From an uncultured Sphingomonas sp. (GTDB taxonomy: Bacteria; Pseudomonadota; Alphaproteobacteria; Sphingomonadales; Sphingomonadaceae): 9,196 bases of DNA. The stretch lies in assembly GCA_946886645.1 (NCBI GenBank), contig CAMPIY010000059.1, positions 1 to 9,196 on the forward strand, in the 5' to 3' direction. Both the position numbers and the translations under genes were made by a program. Shown here one piece after another: positions 1 through 6,639 of the stretch. The number at the start of each line of letters is the position of its first letter. The stretch's first letter is position 1. The notes beneath the pieces are model-generated. The model ran no database searches and was not told the DNA's origin. It worked only from the letters and a program-made list of their open reading frames with translations.

Positions 1-392
1 GTGATTTTGAGCTCGCGTCTTTCCACCCATCCCGATTTACATCCCTGAGGTAACTCGGGCGGGACCGCGTTTGAATGCTTAAGGTCACACTGCTGGCCGA
101 ACACCACACCAATCCAATCACGTGCTTCATTACATGTGAAGATCGCCATACCGGGCTGCAACACCTCTACCGCCTCGAAACTCGCTTCTGGGCCGCCACG
201 GACCGAGGCAGGTGTTGTGCTCGCGCTGACAAGCACAGCTGTATTGCAGCGATCGTAGTCCATGCTCGCCGACGTGACTGAAACGGATTTCGAGCGAACT
301 ACAGGCGGCTCAGCGCAAGAAGCAACTGAAGCCGCCATAATCGCTAACGTCAAACAAGACCGGCCAATAGCGGCATTCTTGATACAACTCAT
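1..392 (-). CDS. SH3-like domain lipoprotein, partial (3' end beyond left edge)
   Basis: Reading the minus strand from the ATG at 392-390 gives 130 codons with no stop before the window ends, so the gene is cut by the left edge. A good Shine-Dalgarno sequence, GGGGAG (399-404), lies six bases before the start. The N-terminus is a signal peptide with a lipobox-like end, V23-A24-S25-C26, which suggests an exported, possibly lipid-anchored protein; the short basic n-region is K5/R11. The later part, FTCNEARDWIGVVFG followed by GCKSGWVERREL, resembles the cysteine-bearing bacterial SH3-like domain proteins common in sphingomonads, where a W-x-G-V segment and a C-x-S-G-W-V segment are conserved. 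That family assignment is recognition from memory, not a search. Cysteines are frequent (residues 3, 13, 26 and several later). The stretch is more AT-rich than the rest of the window and uses TTA, AAA and ATT codons. The plus-strand frame at 75-281 is a shadow of this gene. Confidence 0.72.
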   Translation of the reverse strand, partial: MSCIKNAAIGRSCLTLAIMAASVASCAEPPVVRSKSVSVTSASMDYDRCNTAVLVSASTTPASVRGGPEASFEAVEVLQPGMAIFTCNEARDWIGVVFGQQCDLKHSNAVPPELPQGCKSGWVERRELKI

Positions 393-398
393 GGAAAA

Positions 399-404
399 CT
401 CCCC
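399..404 (-). promoter_or_regulatory. Ribosome binding site of the SH3-like gene
   Basis: GGGGAG on the minus strand, six bases before the ATG at 392-390. It is the main support for this start, since the reading frame itself is open to the window edge. Confidence 0.55.
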
Positions 405-445
405 GTCTGACTGGTGTTTGCCGGGCAGCCGTACTCGGTAGCCGG

Positions 446-479
446 AATTACGGTGACAGTTTACTTGATTCACCAAATT
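446..479. promoter_or_regulatory. Imperfect inverted repeat between two minus-strand genes
   Basis: GGTGA (452-456) and TCACC (470-474) form 5-base arms around a 13-base spacer. They are flanked on the outside by AATT (446-449) and AATT (476-479), so the symmetry continues outward with one or two unmatched bases. It begins directly at the stop codon of the 478-906 gene and lies upstream of the 1-392 gene. It could be an operator or a weak hairpin; there is no T tract to make it a terminator. Confidence 0.22.
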
Positions 480-906
480 ACCGCTTGAGCTGCGGCACCA
501 GCTTGCGGAAGCGTTCGATGCGGCAGCTTCCGCCGACGCGGGAGCGCACGAATTCACGCTTGGCGCAAATGCGATCGTCGTCGGGGATCAGGTAGAGGCG
601 GCCGTAATAGTCGAGCGCGGGGCACTCGCTGTCCATTTCCGCCCGGATCCGCTGGCGGTCGCGCATGAGGAAGTCGATCGTCGAGGGCCCGGACAGCATC
701 GCGCCCGCGATCCGGTCCGCATCCAGGCATTTGGGGCCCTTGCGCTCTTTCCACTCGATCGCCGGCGAGGGCCGGGGGCGCACCGGGATGCGAAAGATGA
801 TCTCGTCGCGCACGACCATCCGACGCACGACCTGATCGTTGCGCGGCGGGTCCGCGGTGAGCCCGAGCAGCGCCGGGAGGATGCCGAAAAAGGCGAGAAG
901 CGTCAT
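478..906 (-). CDS. Small exported four-cysteine protein of unknown function
   Basis: A 142-residue protein if translation starts at the ATG 906-904. This start places a hydrophobic segment (residues 3-18, LLAFFGILPALLGLTA) at the N-terminus as a signal peptide, with likely cleavage near A18/D19. A GTG two codons upstream (912-910) would add M-R and give the signal a positive charge, and is a reasonable alternative. The frame stays open to 1005, but the extra 33 residues are arginine-rich and precede the signal, so I reject that longer form. The mature part has four cysteines (60, 95, 114, 128), enough for two disulfides, and the pattern ECPALDYYGRLYL, then DDDRICAKRE, then SCRIERFRKLVP. I recall similar uncharacterised proteins in sphingomonads but know no function. 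No clear Shine-Dalgarno precedes the start. It stops 85 bases before the next minus-strand gene. Confidence 0.7.
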   Translation of the reverse strand: MTLLAFFGILPALLGLTADPPRNDQVVRRMVVRDEIIFRIPVRPRPSPAIEWKERKGPKCLDADRIAGAMLSGPSTIDFLMRDRQRIRAEMDSECPALDYYGRLYLIPDDDRICAKREFVRSRVGGSCRIERFRKLVPQLKR

Positions 907-1120
907 TCGCACAAGACCATTGCGGCAAGCAGGTCTAGCGGCAAGCCTTGAACGGGGAATTAACTGGAAAGCCGGCCGCCCGCCGCGCCAGAATTTCCGA
1001 ACCACTCAAACATCTTGCGCTCGGCAGAGGCTGTCACTAGAGCCGTGCCCGCAATCTACAAGCGAGGCCGGCCGGTGAGCGATCCCGGACCCGCTCGCCC
1101 CTTTTTCGGAGATCATCCTC

Positions 1121-1909
1121 ATGGCGAGCCAAGCGCCGAACATGTTGCCCCTTTTGTACAATGGCCTCGAGCCCCTGAACCGCAATGTTCACGGCAATTT
1201 CAAGGTGCGTACGATCGAAACGGTGCCGAGCCTCGCGACGACCCACGCCATTCCGGTCACGGTCGACGAATTCGCCCTGGCGCAGCGCCATTTCCCGATC
1301 ATCTTCTCGACCGGCGACGTTCCGGTGCCGCTGGCCCTGATGGGGCTTCACGACGGCACCAACACCTTCTTCGACAAGGACGGAAAGCTGCTCGACAGCA
1401 ACGTCTACGTTCCGGCCTACATCCGCCGTTACCCGTTCCTGCTGGCCCGGTTGCGCGAAGACAGCGACGAATTGTCGCTCTGCTTCGACCCGGCTTCCGG
1501 CGGGGTGGGCGATTTCGACCAGGGCCAGCCACTGTTCAACGGCGACGAGCCTTCGGATGCCACCAAATCGATCCTGGATTTCTGCGAACAGTTCGAACAG
1601 GCCGGCCAGCGCACTTCGGCCTTCATGAACGAGATCAAGGAATCCGGCCTGCTGATGGATGGCGAAGTGGCCATTCAGCCGCAGGGTTCGGAACAGCCGT
1701 TCATCTATCGCGGCTTCCAGATGGTCGACGAGGAAAAGCTGCGGAACCTTCGCGGCGACGAGCTTCGCAAGCTCAACCAGAATGGAATGCTGCCGATGAT
1801 CATGGCGCATCTCTTCTCGCTGTCGATGGTCCGCGACATCTTCGGCCGCCAGGTGCAGCAGGGCACCGGCCCGATGCCCACGGCGCAGCCGGCAACCGCC
1901 GACGCATAA
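1121..1909 (+). CDS. SapC family protein
   Basis: A 262-residue protein, close to the usual ~250 of the SapC family (Pfam PF07277). It starts at ATG 1121 with CGGAGA (1107-1112) as a plausible Shine-Dalgarno site. The family signature is in the first half: FPIIFSTGDVPVPLALMGL (about residues 58-76), an acidic turn around a D-G-K-L-L element, and YVPAYIRRYPFLLA (about 96-109). There is no signal peptide or membrane segment; the last ~15 residues are low-complexity (Pro/Ala/Thr). The family name comes from a Campylobacter fetus surface-layer locus, but the role in alphaproteobacteria is not established to my knowledge. In many bacteria SapC genes sit near TonB receptors or tryptophan halogenase-like genes; here it is alone, with its own terminators and a divergent neighbour. 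Frames overlapping it on both strands are shadows created by high GC. Confidence 0.88.
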   Translation: MASQAPNMLPLLYNGLEPLNRNVHGNFKVRTIETVPSLATTHAIPVTVDEFALAQRHFPIIFSTGDVPVPLALMGLHDGTNTFFDKDGKLLDSNVYVPAYIRRYPFLLARLREDSDELSLCFDPASGGVGDFDQGQPLFNGDEPSDATKSILDFCEQFEQAGQRTSAFMNEIKESGLLMDGEVAIQPQGSEQPFIYRGFQMVDEEKLRNLRGDELRKLNQNGMLPMIMAHLFSLSMVRDIFGRQVQQGTGPMPTAQPATADA

Positions 1910-1945
1910 GCCCGTCCGGCCGGCAAATCCGCCGAGCCATTGAAA

Positions 1946-1984
1946 CGGCGCGGCATGACCCCACATCCGGGTCATGCCGCGCCG
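1946..1984 (+). terminator. Strong hairpin after sapC (16-bp perfect stem)
   Basis: Arms 1946-1961 and 1969-1984 are perfectly complementary over 16 bases, with a 7-base loop (CACATCC). It lies 36 bases after the SapC stop codon. What follows (CTTTCGTT) is only weakly T-rich, so it may act as an RNA-stabilising 3' hairpin or as a first, weak terminator before the one at 2054-2093. Confidence 0.55.
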
Positions 1985-2053
1985 CTTTCGTTCGTTCCCC
2001 TCGAACGAGATGCGCGGCGCACGCGCCGGAAGGTGCGTTCCTCCCTGAACTTC

Positions 2054-2093
2054 CGGCCATCCCGGCCTTAAAATCGGGATGGCCGTTTTTTTT
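2054..2093 (+). terminator. Intrinsic terminator of sapC
   Basis: CGGCCATCCCG (2054-2064) pairs perfectly with CGGGATGGCCG (2075-2085) around a 10-base loop, followed at once by eight T (2086-2093). This is a complete rho-independent terminator for plus-strand transcription. It ends two bases before the stop codon of the convergent gene. Read from the minus strand the same hairpin has no following T tract, so it should work mainly in one direction. Confidence 0.88.
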
Positions 2094-2095
2094 GG

Positions 2096-2935
2096 CTATT
2101 CGGCGGCGGCCGGCATGGCCCGGTCGAGCATTGCCTGGCCGAGGCAGGTCGCAAGCGTTTCAACCAGCGACGCGACACGGTCGAAATCCCGCGACGCGGT
2201 ACGCCCGTCGGCGCCGAGATAGGTTTCGCGGCCGATCTCCAGCTGGATCGCATGGATGCCCAGGTGCGGCCGCCCGTGCCGGGCGACGATGGCGCCGCCC
2301 GCATAGGGATCGTTCAACGCCACCCGGAAGCCCGCCTGCCGGGCCAGCCGGGCAGCTTCGTCGGCCAGCCATCCTCCGCAACTGGTCCCGTGACGGTCGC
2401 CGATGACGACGTCACATTGTCCGTGGGGCCGCGAAGGCATGGAATGGCAATCGATCAGCAATGCCTCGCCATGAAGTACGGCAAGCTCTTCCAGGCCTTC
2501 CGTCAGCGCATGATGATAGGGGCGGTGGATATGCTCGATGCGGCGCTCCAGCTCTTCGCGGTCGATCGGCCGGCGCCAAAGCCGCCCATGGCGGTGGGTG
2601 CGCGAAGGGACCAGGCCGAGGCCGTAGCGCGCGCGCGGACCGACCGGCGCGGGCGAAATCCCGGCAATCGCCGCGGGGTCGACCTCTTCCTCGTCGCGGT
2701 TGCAATCGATGATCGCGCGCGGAACCGGCTGGATGACGGCGCCGATCCCGGCGGAAATGGCGCGCCACGCCAACCGGTCGACCAGCGGGTCCTCCAGCGT
2801 TTCGAGGGCACGCCGTCCTTGCGCGGCATTGGCCAGCACCGCCTCGTCATAATCCCGTCCCGAATGAGGCACGGACAGCAGCACGGGCAGGGGGCATCGG
2901 GCCGGATGAACGATCGGGGCGGGATAGTAATGCAT
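2096..2935 (-). CDS. N-formylglutamate amidohydrolase family protein
   Basis: A 279-residue protein of the N-formylglutamate amidohydrolase family (Pfam PF05013). The characterised activity is hydrolysis of N-formyl-L-glutamate to formate and glutamate, a last step of one histidine degradation route. Family landmarks occur in order: LLSVPHSGRDY near the N-terminus, IIDCNRDEEEVDP, YGLGLVP, HRPYHHAL, LLIDCHSMPS, DVVIGDRHGTSC, NDPYAGG and IHAIQLEIGRETYL near the C-terminus; the His, Asp and Glu residues are candidate metal ligands. I chose the ATG at 2935-2933 because MHYYPAPIVHPA leads directly into the conserved SVPHSG strand. An in-frame ATG at 2986 would add 17 residues and take over most of the upstream gap; neither start has a clear Shine-Dalgarno. 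No other hut genes are present, so a role in histidine degradation is not supported by context, and the true substrate may differ. Confidence 0.87.
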   Translation of the reverse strand: MHYYPAPIVHPARCPLPVLLSVPHSGRDYDEAVLANAAQGRRALETLEDPLVDRLAWRAISAGIGAVIQPVPRAIIDCNRDEEEVDPAAIAGISPAPVGPRARYGLGLVPSRTHRHGRLWRRPIDREELERRIEHIHRPYHHALTEGLEELAVLHGEALLIDCHSMPSRPHGQCDVVIGDRHGTSCGGWLADEAARLARQAGFRVALNDPYAGGAIVARHGRPHLGIHAIQLEIGRETYLGADGRTASRDFDRVASLVETLATCLGQAMLDRAMPAAAE

Positions 2936-2940
2936 CGGCA

Positions 2941-2960
2941 ACGGGTTACAGCCTAACCGT
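2941..2960. promoter_or_regulatory. Short dyad in the divergent gap upstream of cpdR
   Basis: GGTTA (2944-2948) and TAACC (2954-2958) flank CAGCC. Allowing one unpaired G (2943), the arms extend by AC (2941-2942) and GT (2959-2960). The position between two divergent genes fits an operator, but the arms are short and no regulator is identified. If the amidohydrolase starts at 2986 instead, the dyad would lie inside that gene. Confidence 0.2.
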
Positions 2961-3036
2961 GCCAAATGCGGACAGCAATCGGGCACGGGCTGCTTGGCGC
3001 TGGAAAATCTTAAGCCATGCGCGCATAGTGGAGGCG

Positions 3037-3414
3037 ATGATCAAAATCCTGCTGGCCGAAGACGATACGTCGATGCGCGAATATCTGCAGCGCGCGCTGC
3101 AGCGTGTCGGCTATGATGTCGAGGCGGTCGGCTGCGGGACGGAAGCGATGCCGCTGTTGGAAGCGGGCAAGTACGACCTGCTGCTGACCGACATCGTCAT
3201 GCCGGAAATGGACGGGATCGAGCTGGCCCAGAAGGCGAGCGCGATCGACCCCGCGATCCGCGTCATGTTCATCACCGGCTTCGCCGCCGTGGCGCTGCAG
3301 GGTGGCAGGACCGCGCCAGAGGCGAAGCTTTTGAGCAAGCCCTTCCATCTGAAGGATTTAGTGGCCGAGGTTGATCGGCTGTTCCAGACCGAGGACCAAC
3401 ACGGCCGTTTATAG
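3037..3414 (+). CDS. cpdR: Single-domain response regulator CpdR
   Basis: A 125-residue protein consisting only of a receiver domain. The acidic pair D9/D10, the phospho-acceptor D52 (in LLLTDIVMPEMDG), T80 (MFITGF) and K101 (LSKPF) are all present, so it should be phosphorylatable. The sequence closely follows Caulobacter CpdR as I remember it, especially TDIVMPEMDGIELA, MFITGFAAVAL and LSKPFHLKDLV. In Caulobacter, unphosphorylated CpdR brings ClpXP to the cell pole and primes it for selected substrates, while the CckA-ChpT relay phosphorylates CpdR to switch this off. I start at ATG 3037, giving MIKILLAEDD, the usual N-terminus; the frame is open upstream to 2959, and an in-frame GTG at 3028 is possible. 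The Shine-Dalgarno GGAGG (3030-3034) is unusually close, two bases from the ATG. Compared with Caulobacter CpdR, the tail after the receiver fold (TEDQHGRL) is slightly extended. Confidence 0.92.
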   Translation: MIKILLAEDDTSMREYLQRALQRVGYDVEAVGCGTEAMPLLEAGKYDLLLTDIVMPEMDGIELAQKASAIDPAIRVMFITGFAAVALQGGRTAPEAKLLSKPFHLKDLVAEVDRLFQTEDQHGRL

Positions 3415-3425
3415 TCGGACGTGTT

Positions 3426-3480
3426 CGGCGGTCTTTAAGGCCCTTGCCCGAATCCCGAACGCTCCCTAAAGGGACCGCCG
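3426..3480 (+). terminator. Hairpin between cpdR and tRNA-Val
   Basis: CGGCGGTC (3426-3433) pairs with GACCGCCG (3473-3480). The interior CTTTAAGG and CCCTAAAGG can extend the stem imperfectly, leaving a long loop. It lies 11 bases after the cpdR stop and 3 bases before the tRNA. No T tract follows, so it may be a weak terminator of cpdR or a structured tRNA leader. Confidence 0.35.
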
Positions 3481-3483
3481 AGT

Positions 3484-3558
3484 GGGCGTGTAGCTCAGTG
3501 GTAGAGCACTGTGTTGACATCGCAGGGGTCGCAAGTTCAATCCTTGCCACGCCCACCA
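3484..3558 (+). tRNA. tRNA-Val (anticodon GAC), CCA encoded
   Basis: The full cloverleaf can be drawn. The acceptor stem is GGGCGTG (3484-3490) with CACGCCC (3548-3554). The D stem is GCTC (3493-3496) with GAGC (3504-3507). The anticodon stem is CTGTG (3509-3513) with CGCAG (3521-3525), containing one G-T pair. The loop TTGACAT (3514-3520) gives anticodon GAC, for valine GUC/GUU codons. The T stem is GCAAG (3531-3535) with CTTGC (3543-3547) around TTCAATC. A discriminator A (3555) and a genomic CCA (3556-3558) end it. A T-rich run (3559-3571) follows directly and may serve termination. Protein-like frames across it on both strands are known artefacts of tRNA genes. Confidence 0.97.
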
Positions 3559-3710
3559 TTTTCTCCTTTTTCGACGATGCATCCACCACGTTTGCGGGTC
3601 GCAGCGGCCGTTTCAGCCGGGGTGAGGTTGCCGACTGAAATCCGCGCGGCTAAGGACTCGTTGAGCCGGCTGCGGCCGGATCCGAACCTGACTGCAAAGG
3701 ATGGTGGTCT

Positions 3711-4643
3711 TTGGCCTTATCGAGGCGCAAGGTTTCGGGGACTTTGGACCGCTTGCCGGCGGGCAGGACTCGCACTCTCGCCTCCGCCGCAATCCTGCTG
3801 ATCGCCACCGGCTGCAATCGCGGCATTCTCGATCCGGTGGGGCCAGTCGCTGCCGCAGAAAAGCAGATATTGGTCAATTCGACGGCGATCATGCTGGCGA
3901 TCATCATCCCGACGATGATCGCGACGGTAGCCTTCGCCTGGTGGTTCCGGCGTGGCAATAGCAAGGCGACCTATCGGCCGGACTGGGAGTATTCCGGGGC
4001 AATCGAAATGGTCGTCTGGTCGATTCCCGCCCTTACAGTTCTGCTGCTCGGCGGCATCGCCTGGATCGGAAGCCACAGGCTGGAGCCAAGCGTTCCCCTG
4101 AAGTCCGAGATGAAGCCGGTGCGGGTCGAGGTCGTGTCGCTCGACTGGAAATGGCTGTTTATCTATCCCGACCAGGGGATCGCAACGGTCAACCAGCTTG
4201 TCGTCCCGGCCGGCACGCCGGTCAGTTACGAGTTGACGTCGGCGACGGTCTGGAACGTCTTTTTCGTCCCCCAGTTCGGCACGATGATCTACACCATGCC
4301 GCGGATGGCGACGCACCTGAACCTGCAGGCCGACCGGCCTGGAGTGTATGACGGCTTGTCGGCGCATTTCAGCGGCGACGGATTTCCCGGCATGCACTTC
4401 AAGGCCCATGTCCTTCCGCCCGACCAATTCGAGGTCTGGGCGCAGGGCGCTCAGGGCCAGGGTGGAATGCTCGACGCCCGGGCCTACGCCCAGCTGAACA
4501 AGCCGAGCAGCAATGTGAAACCGACGACCTATGGCAGGGTAGCGCCCGGCCTGTTTGACGCCATCGTCGCAAACCGGCTGCCGGACGCTCCCGTGCAGCA
4601 TAATCCGCCGGCGACGGAACAGGGGGCCGGGCATGTTGGGTAA
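3711..4643 (+). CDS. cyoA: Cytochrome bo3 ubiquinol oxidase subunit II
   Basis: Subunit II of a bo3-type quinol oxidase, 310 residues from the TTG at 3711 (E. coli CyoA is about 315). It has a lipoprotein signal ending in L-I-A-T-G-C35, two membrane helices (about 56-79 and 97-120) and a periplasmic cupredoxin domain with [25 protein letters not shown] and [10 protein letters not shown]. Where cytochrome c oxidases carry the CuA cysteines, this protein has [13 protein letters not shown], so no CuA site can form; that is the mark of a quinol oxidase. The C-terminal COX-aromatic-rich region (FEVWAQGA onward) is present. The start is uncertain: no ATG is available in frame. TTG at 3711 has AAAGG (3696-3700) upstream; TTG at 3744 or 3753 would give a more typical signal length of 24 or 21 residues to the cysteine. 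It is first in the operon and its end overlaps cyoB by 11 bases. Confidence 0.93.
   Translation: MALSRRKVSGTLDRLPAGRTRTLASAAILLIATGCNRGILDPVGPVAAAEKQILVNSTAIMLAIIIPTMIATVAFAWWFRRGNSKATYRPDWEYSGAIEMVVWSIPALTVLLLGGIAWIGSHRLEPSVPLKSEMKPVRVEVVSLDWKWLFIYPDQGIATVNQLVVPAGTPVSYELTSATVWNVFFVPQFGTMIYTMPRMATHLNLQADRPGVYDGLSAHFSGDGFPGMHFKAHVLPPDQFEVWAQGAQGQGGMLDARAYAQLNKPSSNVKPTTYGRVAPGLFDAIVANRLPDAPVQHNPPATEQGAGHVG
4621..4626 (+). promoter_or_regulatory. Ribosome binding site deciding the cyoB start
   Basis: AGGGGG lies six bases before ATG 4633 and inside the end of cyoA. It supports this start over the in-frame extension that reaches back to 4555, which would bury 26 more codons inside cyoA. Confidence 0.6.
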
Positions 4644-6639
4644 ACTCAGCTGGGAAGCCATTCCCTTCCACGAGCCGATCGCGCTGGTCACCTCGCTGGT
4701 CGTGATCCTGGGCGTGGTGGGCGTTGCCGTCTGGGTCTGGCTCAAGGGCTGGTGGCCCTATCTGTGGAACCAATATCTGACATCCACCGATCACAAGAAG
4801 ATCGGGATCATGTACATCGTTCTGGCGCTGCTGATGCTGGTGCGGGGGTTCGCCGACGCTCTCATGATGCGCGCGCAACAGGCGCTCGCCATCGGCGCCT
4901 CGCAGGGTTACCTCCCGCCCGAGCATTATAACCAGATATTCACTGCCCACGGCACGATCATGATCTTCTTCGTGGCGATGCCGTTCGTCATCGGCTTCAT
5001 GAATTTCGTGGTGCCGCTGCAGCTTGGCGTTCGCGATGTCGCCTTCCCGACGATGAACAATGTCAGCTTCTGGCTGACCGCGTCGGGTGCACTGCTGGTC
5101 AACCTCAGCTTGTTCATCGGGGAGTTCGCACGGACCGGCTGGCTGGCGTTCCCGCCATTGAGCGAACTGGAATTTTCGCCCGGAGTCGGCGTCGACTATT
5201 ACCTCGTCGCTTTACAGATATCCGGCGTCGGAACGGTGCTGACCGCGGTCAATTTCGTGACCACGATCCTCAAGACCCGCGCACCGGGCATGAGCTACAT
5301 GCGCATGCCGGTGTTCTGCTGGACCGCGCTCGCCTCCAACCTGCTGATTCTTGCCGCGTTCCCAGTGCTGACGGTCACCCTGGGCCTGCTGATGCTCGAC
5401 CGGTACATGGGCTTCCACTTCTTCACCAATGACGGTGGCGGCAACTCGATGCTCTACATGAACCTGATCTGGGTTTGGGGGCATCCGGAGGTCTACATCC
5501 TGATCCTGCCGGCGTTCGGCATATTCTCGGAAGTCGCGGCGACCTTCTCGGGCAAGCCATTGTTCGGCTATCGGTCGATGGTCTTCGCGACGCTGGCGAT
5601 CTGCATCATCTCCTTCTGCGTCTGGCTGCACCATTTCTTCACCATGGGGGCGGGCGCCAACGTCAACGCCATCTTCGGCATTGCCAGCATGATCATCGCC
5701 ATCCCGACCGGCGTGAAGATCTACAATTGGCTGTTCACCATGTACGGCGGCCGCGTCCGGTTCAACGTGCCGATGTACTATCTGATCGGCTTCATGCTGA
5801 CGTTCATCCTCGGCGGCCTGACCGGGGTATTGCTCGCGATTCCGCCGGTCGATTTCGTGGTTCACAACAGCCTGTTCCTGGTCGCCCATTTCCACCATGT
5901 GATCATCGGCGGCGTCGTGTTCGCGTTGATGGCCGGCTATACTTACTGGTTCCCGAAAGCCTTTGGCTTCACGCTCGACGAGCGGCTGGGGAAGGCCATC
6001 TTCTGGTGCTGGTTCATCGGCTTCCACCTCGCCTTCATGCCGCTCTACGTGCTCGGCTTCTGGGGCGGAACGCGGCGGTTGCAGCACATCAACGATCCCA
6101 GCTGGTCGCCCTTGTTGAATATTGCGCTCGTCGGCGCGGTGGTCATCGGCCTCGGCATCGCGCTGACGGTCGTGCAACTGGTCTATTCGATCAGGACGCG
6201 CGACCGGCGACGCGACGTCACCGGCGATCCCTGGGACGGCAGGACGCTCGAATGGCTGACCCTGTCACCGCCCCCGCATTATAACTTCGCGGTGCTTCCC
6301 GATGTCCATGGCGAGGAGGCCTATTGGACCCGCAAGCAGACGGCGATCAAGCAGGACGCGCTGATCGAGGAGCCGGACTATAAGCCCATCGAAATGCCGA
6401 TCGACACGCCGACTGGCGTTATTTGCGCCTTCTTCGCATCGATCTGCGGATTTGCCGTGATCTGGCATATCTGGTGGCTTGCGATCCTCGGCCTGATCGG
6501 CGCGTTTGCCATTTTCGTCTGGTACGCGTGGCAGGACGAGCATGAGCATGTCATTCCGGTCGACGAAGTCAGGGCAAATGCCCGCGAGCGGCGCCGGATC
6601 CGCATGGAACACCTTCACCAGCTGAGCCAGTCGACATGA
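4633..6639 (+). CDS. cyoB: Cytochrome bo3 ubiquinol oxidase subunit I
   Basis: The catalytic heme-copper subunit, 668 residues (E. coli CyoB 663). It oxidises ubiquinol, reduces oxygen to water and pumps protons. From ATG 4633 the known functional residues keep their E. coli numbers: R71, D75 and H98 (quinone site), H106 and H421 (low-spin heme), D135 (D channel), H284, H333 and H334 (CuB), E286, Y288 (the cross-linked Tyr, in GHPEVY), K362 (K channel) and H419 (high-spin heme). The collinearity means no insertion or deletion through the core. Long hydrophobic helices fill residues 15-535 or so; a polar linker (about 530-595) leads to a final helical pair, then an Arg-rich cytoplasmic tail. 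The start [15 protein letters not shown] is the usual CyoB N-terminus. The stop overlaps the cyoC start as ATGA, indicating translational coupling. High-spin heme type (O or A) cannot be told from sequence. Confidence 0.98.
   Translation: MLGKLSWEAIPFHEPIALVTSLVVILGVVGVAVWVWLKGWWPYLWNQYLTSTDHKKIGIMYIVLALLMLVRGFADALMMRAQQALAIGASQGYLPPEHYNQIFTAHGTIMIFFVAMPFVIGFMNFVVPLQLGVRDVAFPTMNNVSFWLTASGALLVNLSLFIGEFARTGWLAFPPLSELEFSPGVGVDYYLVALQISGVGTVLTAVNFVTTILKTRAPGMSYMRMPVFCWTALASNLLILAAFPVLTVTLGLLMLDRYMGFHFFTNDGGGNSMLYMNLIWVWGHPEVYILILPAFGIFSEVAATFSGKPLFGYRSMVFATLAICIISFCVWLHHFFTMGAGANVNAIFGIASMIIAIPTGVKIYNWLFTMYGGRVRFNVPMYYLIGFMLTFILGGLTGVLLAIPPVDFVVHNSLFLVAHFHHVIIGGVVFALMAGYTYWFPKAFGFTLDERLGKAIFWCWFIGFHLAFMPLYVLGFWGGTRRLQHINDPSWSPLLNIALVGAVVIGLGIALTVVQLVYSIRTRDRRRDVTGDPWDGRTLEWLTLSPPPHYNFAVLPDVHGEEAYWTRKQTAIKQDALIEEPDYKPIEMPIDTPTGVICAFFASICGFAVIWHIWWLAILGLIGAFAIFVWYAWQDEHEHVIPVDEVRANARERRRIRMEHLHQLSQST

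Noticed and set aside
75..281. Plus-strand frame of 68 codons near the left edge
   Set aside because: It is antisense to the minus-strand gene at 1-392, which has a ribosome binding site, a signal peptide and a recognisable domain; the plus-strand frame has none of these.
1015..1043. TTGCGC-17-TAGAGC as a sapC promoter
   Set aside because: Both boxes match the consensus poorly, and such matches occur by chance; I see nothing decisive in the 907-1120 gap.
1037..1975. Long minus-strand frame of 312 codons opposite sapC, and the 463-codon plus-strand frame from 1015
   Set aside because: Both are shadows of high-GC coding sequence. Their products are Arg/His/Pro-rich with no domain pattern, while the sapC frame has clear family motifs.
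3010..3018. TTAAGCCAT upstream of cpdR as a CtrA half-site
   Set aside because: The CtrA half-site is TTAACCAT. This has an extra G and no second TTAA at the right spacing, and it lies only about 20 bases before the start codon.
3272..3638. Protein-like frames across the tRNA on both strands (with VARIELATPAMS or ACSSVVEHCVD)
   Set aside because: These are recurrent database artefacts produced by translating tRNA genes in either direction.
3484..3710. tRNA-Val as an integration site for a mobile element
   Set aside because: No partial copy of the tRNA 3' end, integrase gene or direct repeat is visible downstream; the next gene is the housekeeping cyo operon.
5212..6284. Long frames opposite and within cyoB (321 codons minus, 269 codons plus)
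   Set aside because: They are shadow frames; the cyoB frame carries every catalytic ligand at the expected positions.
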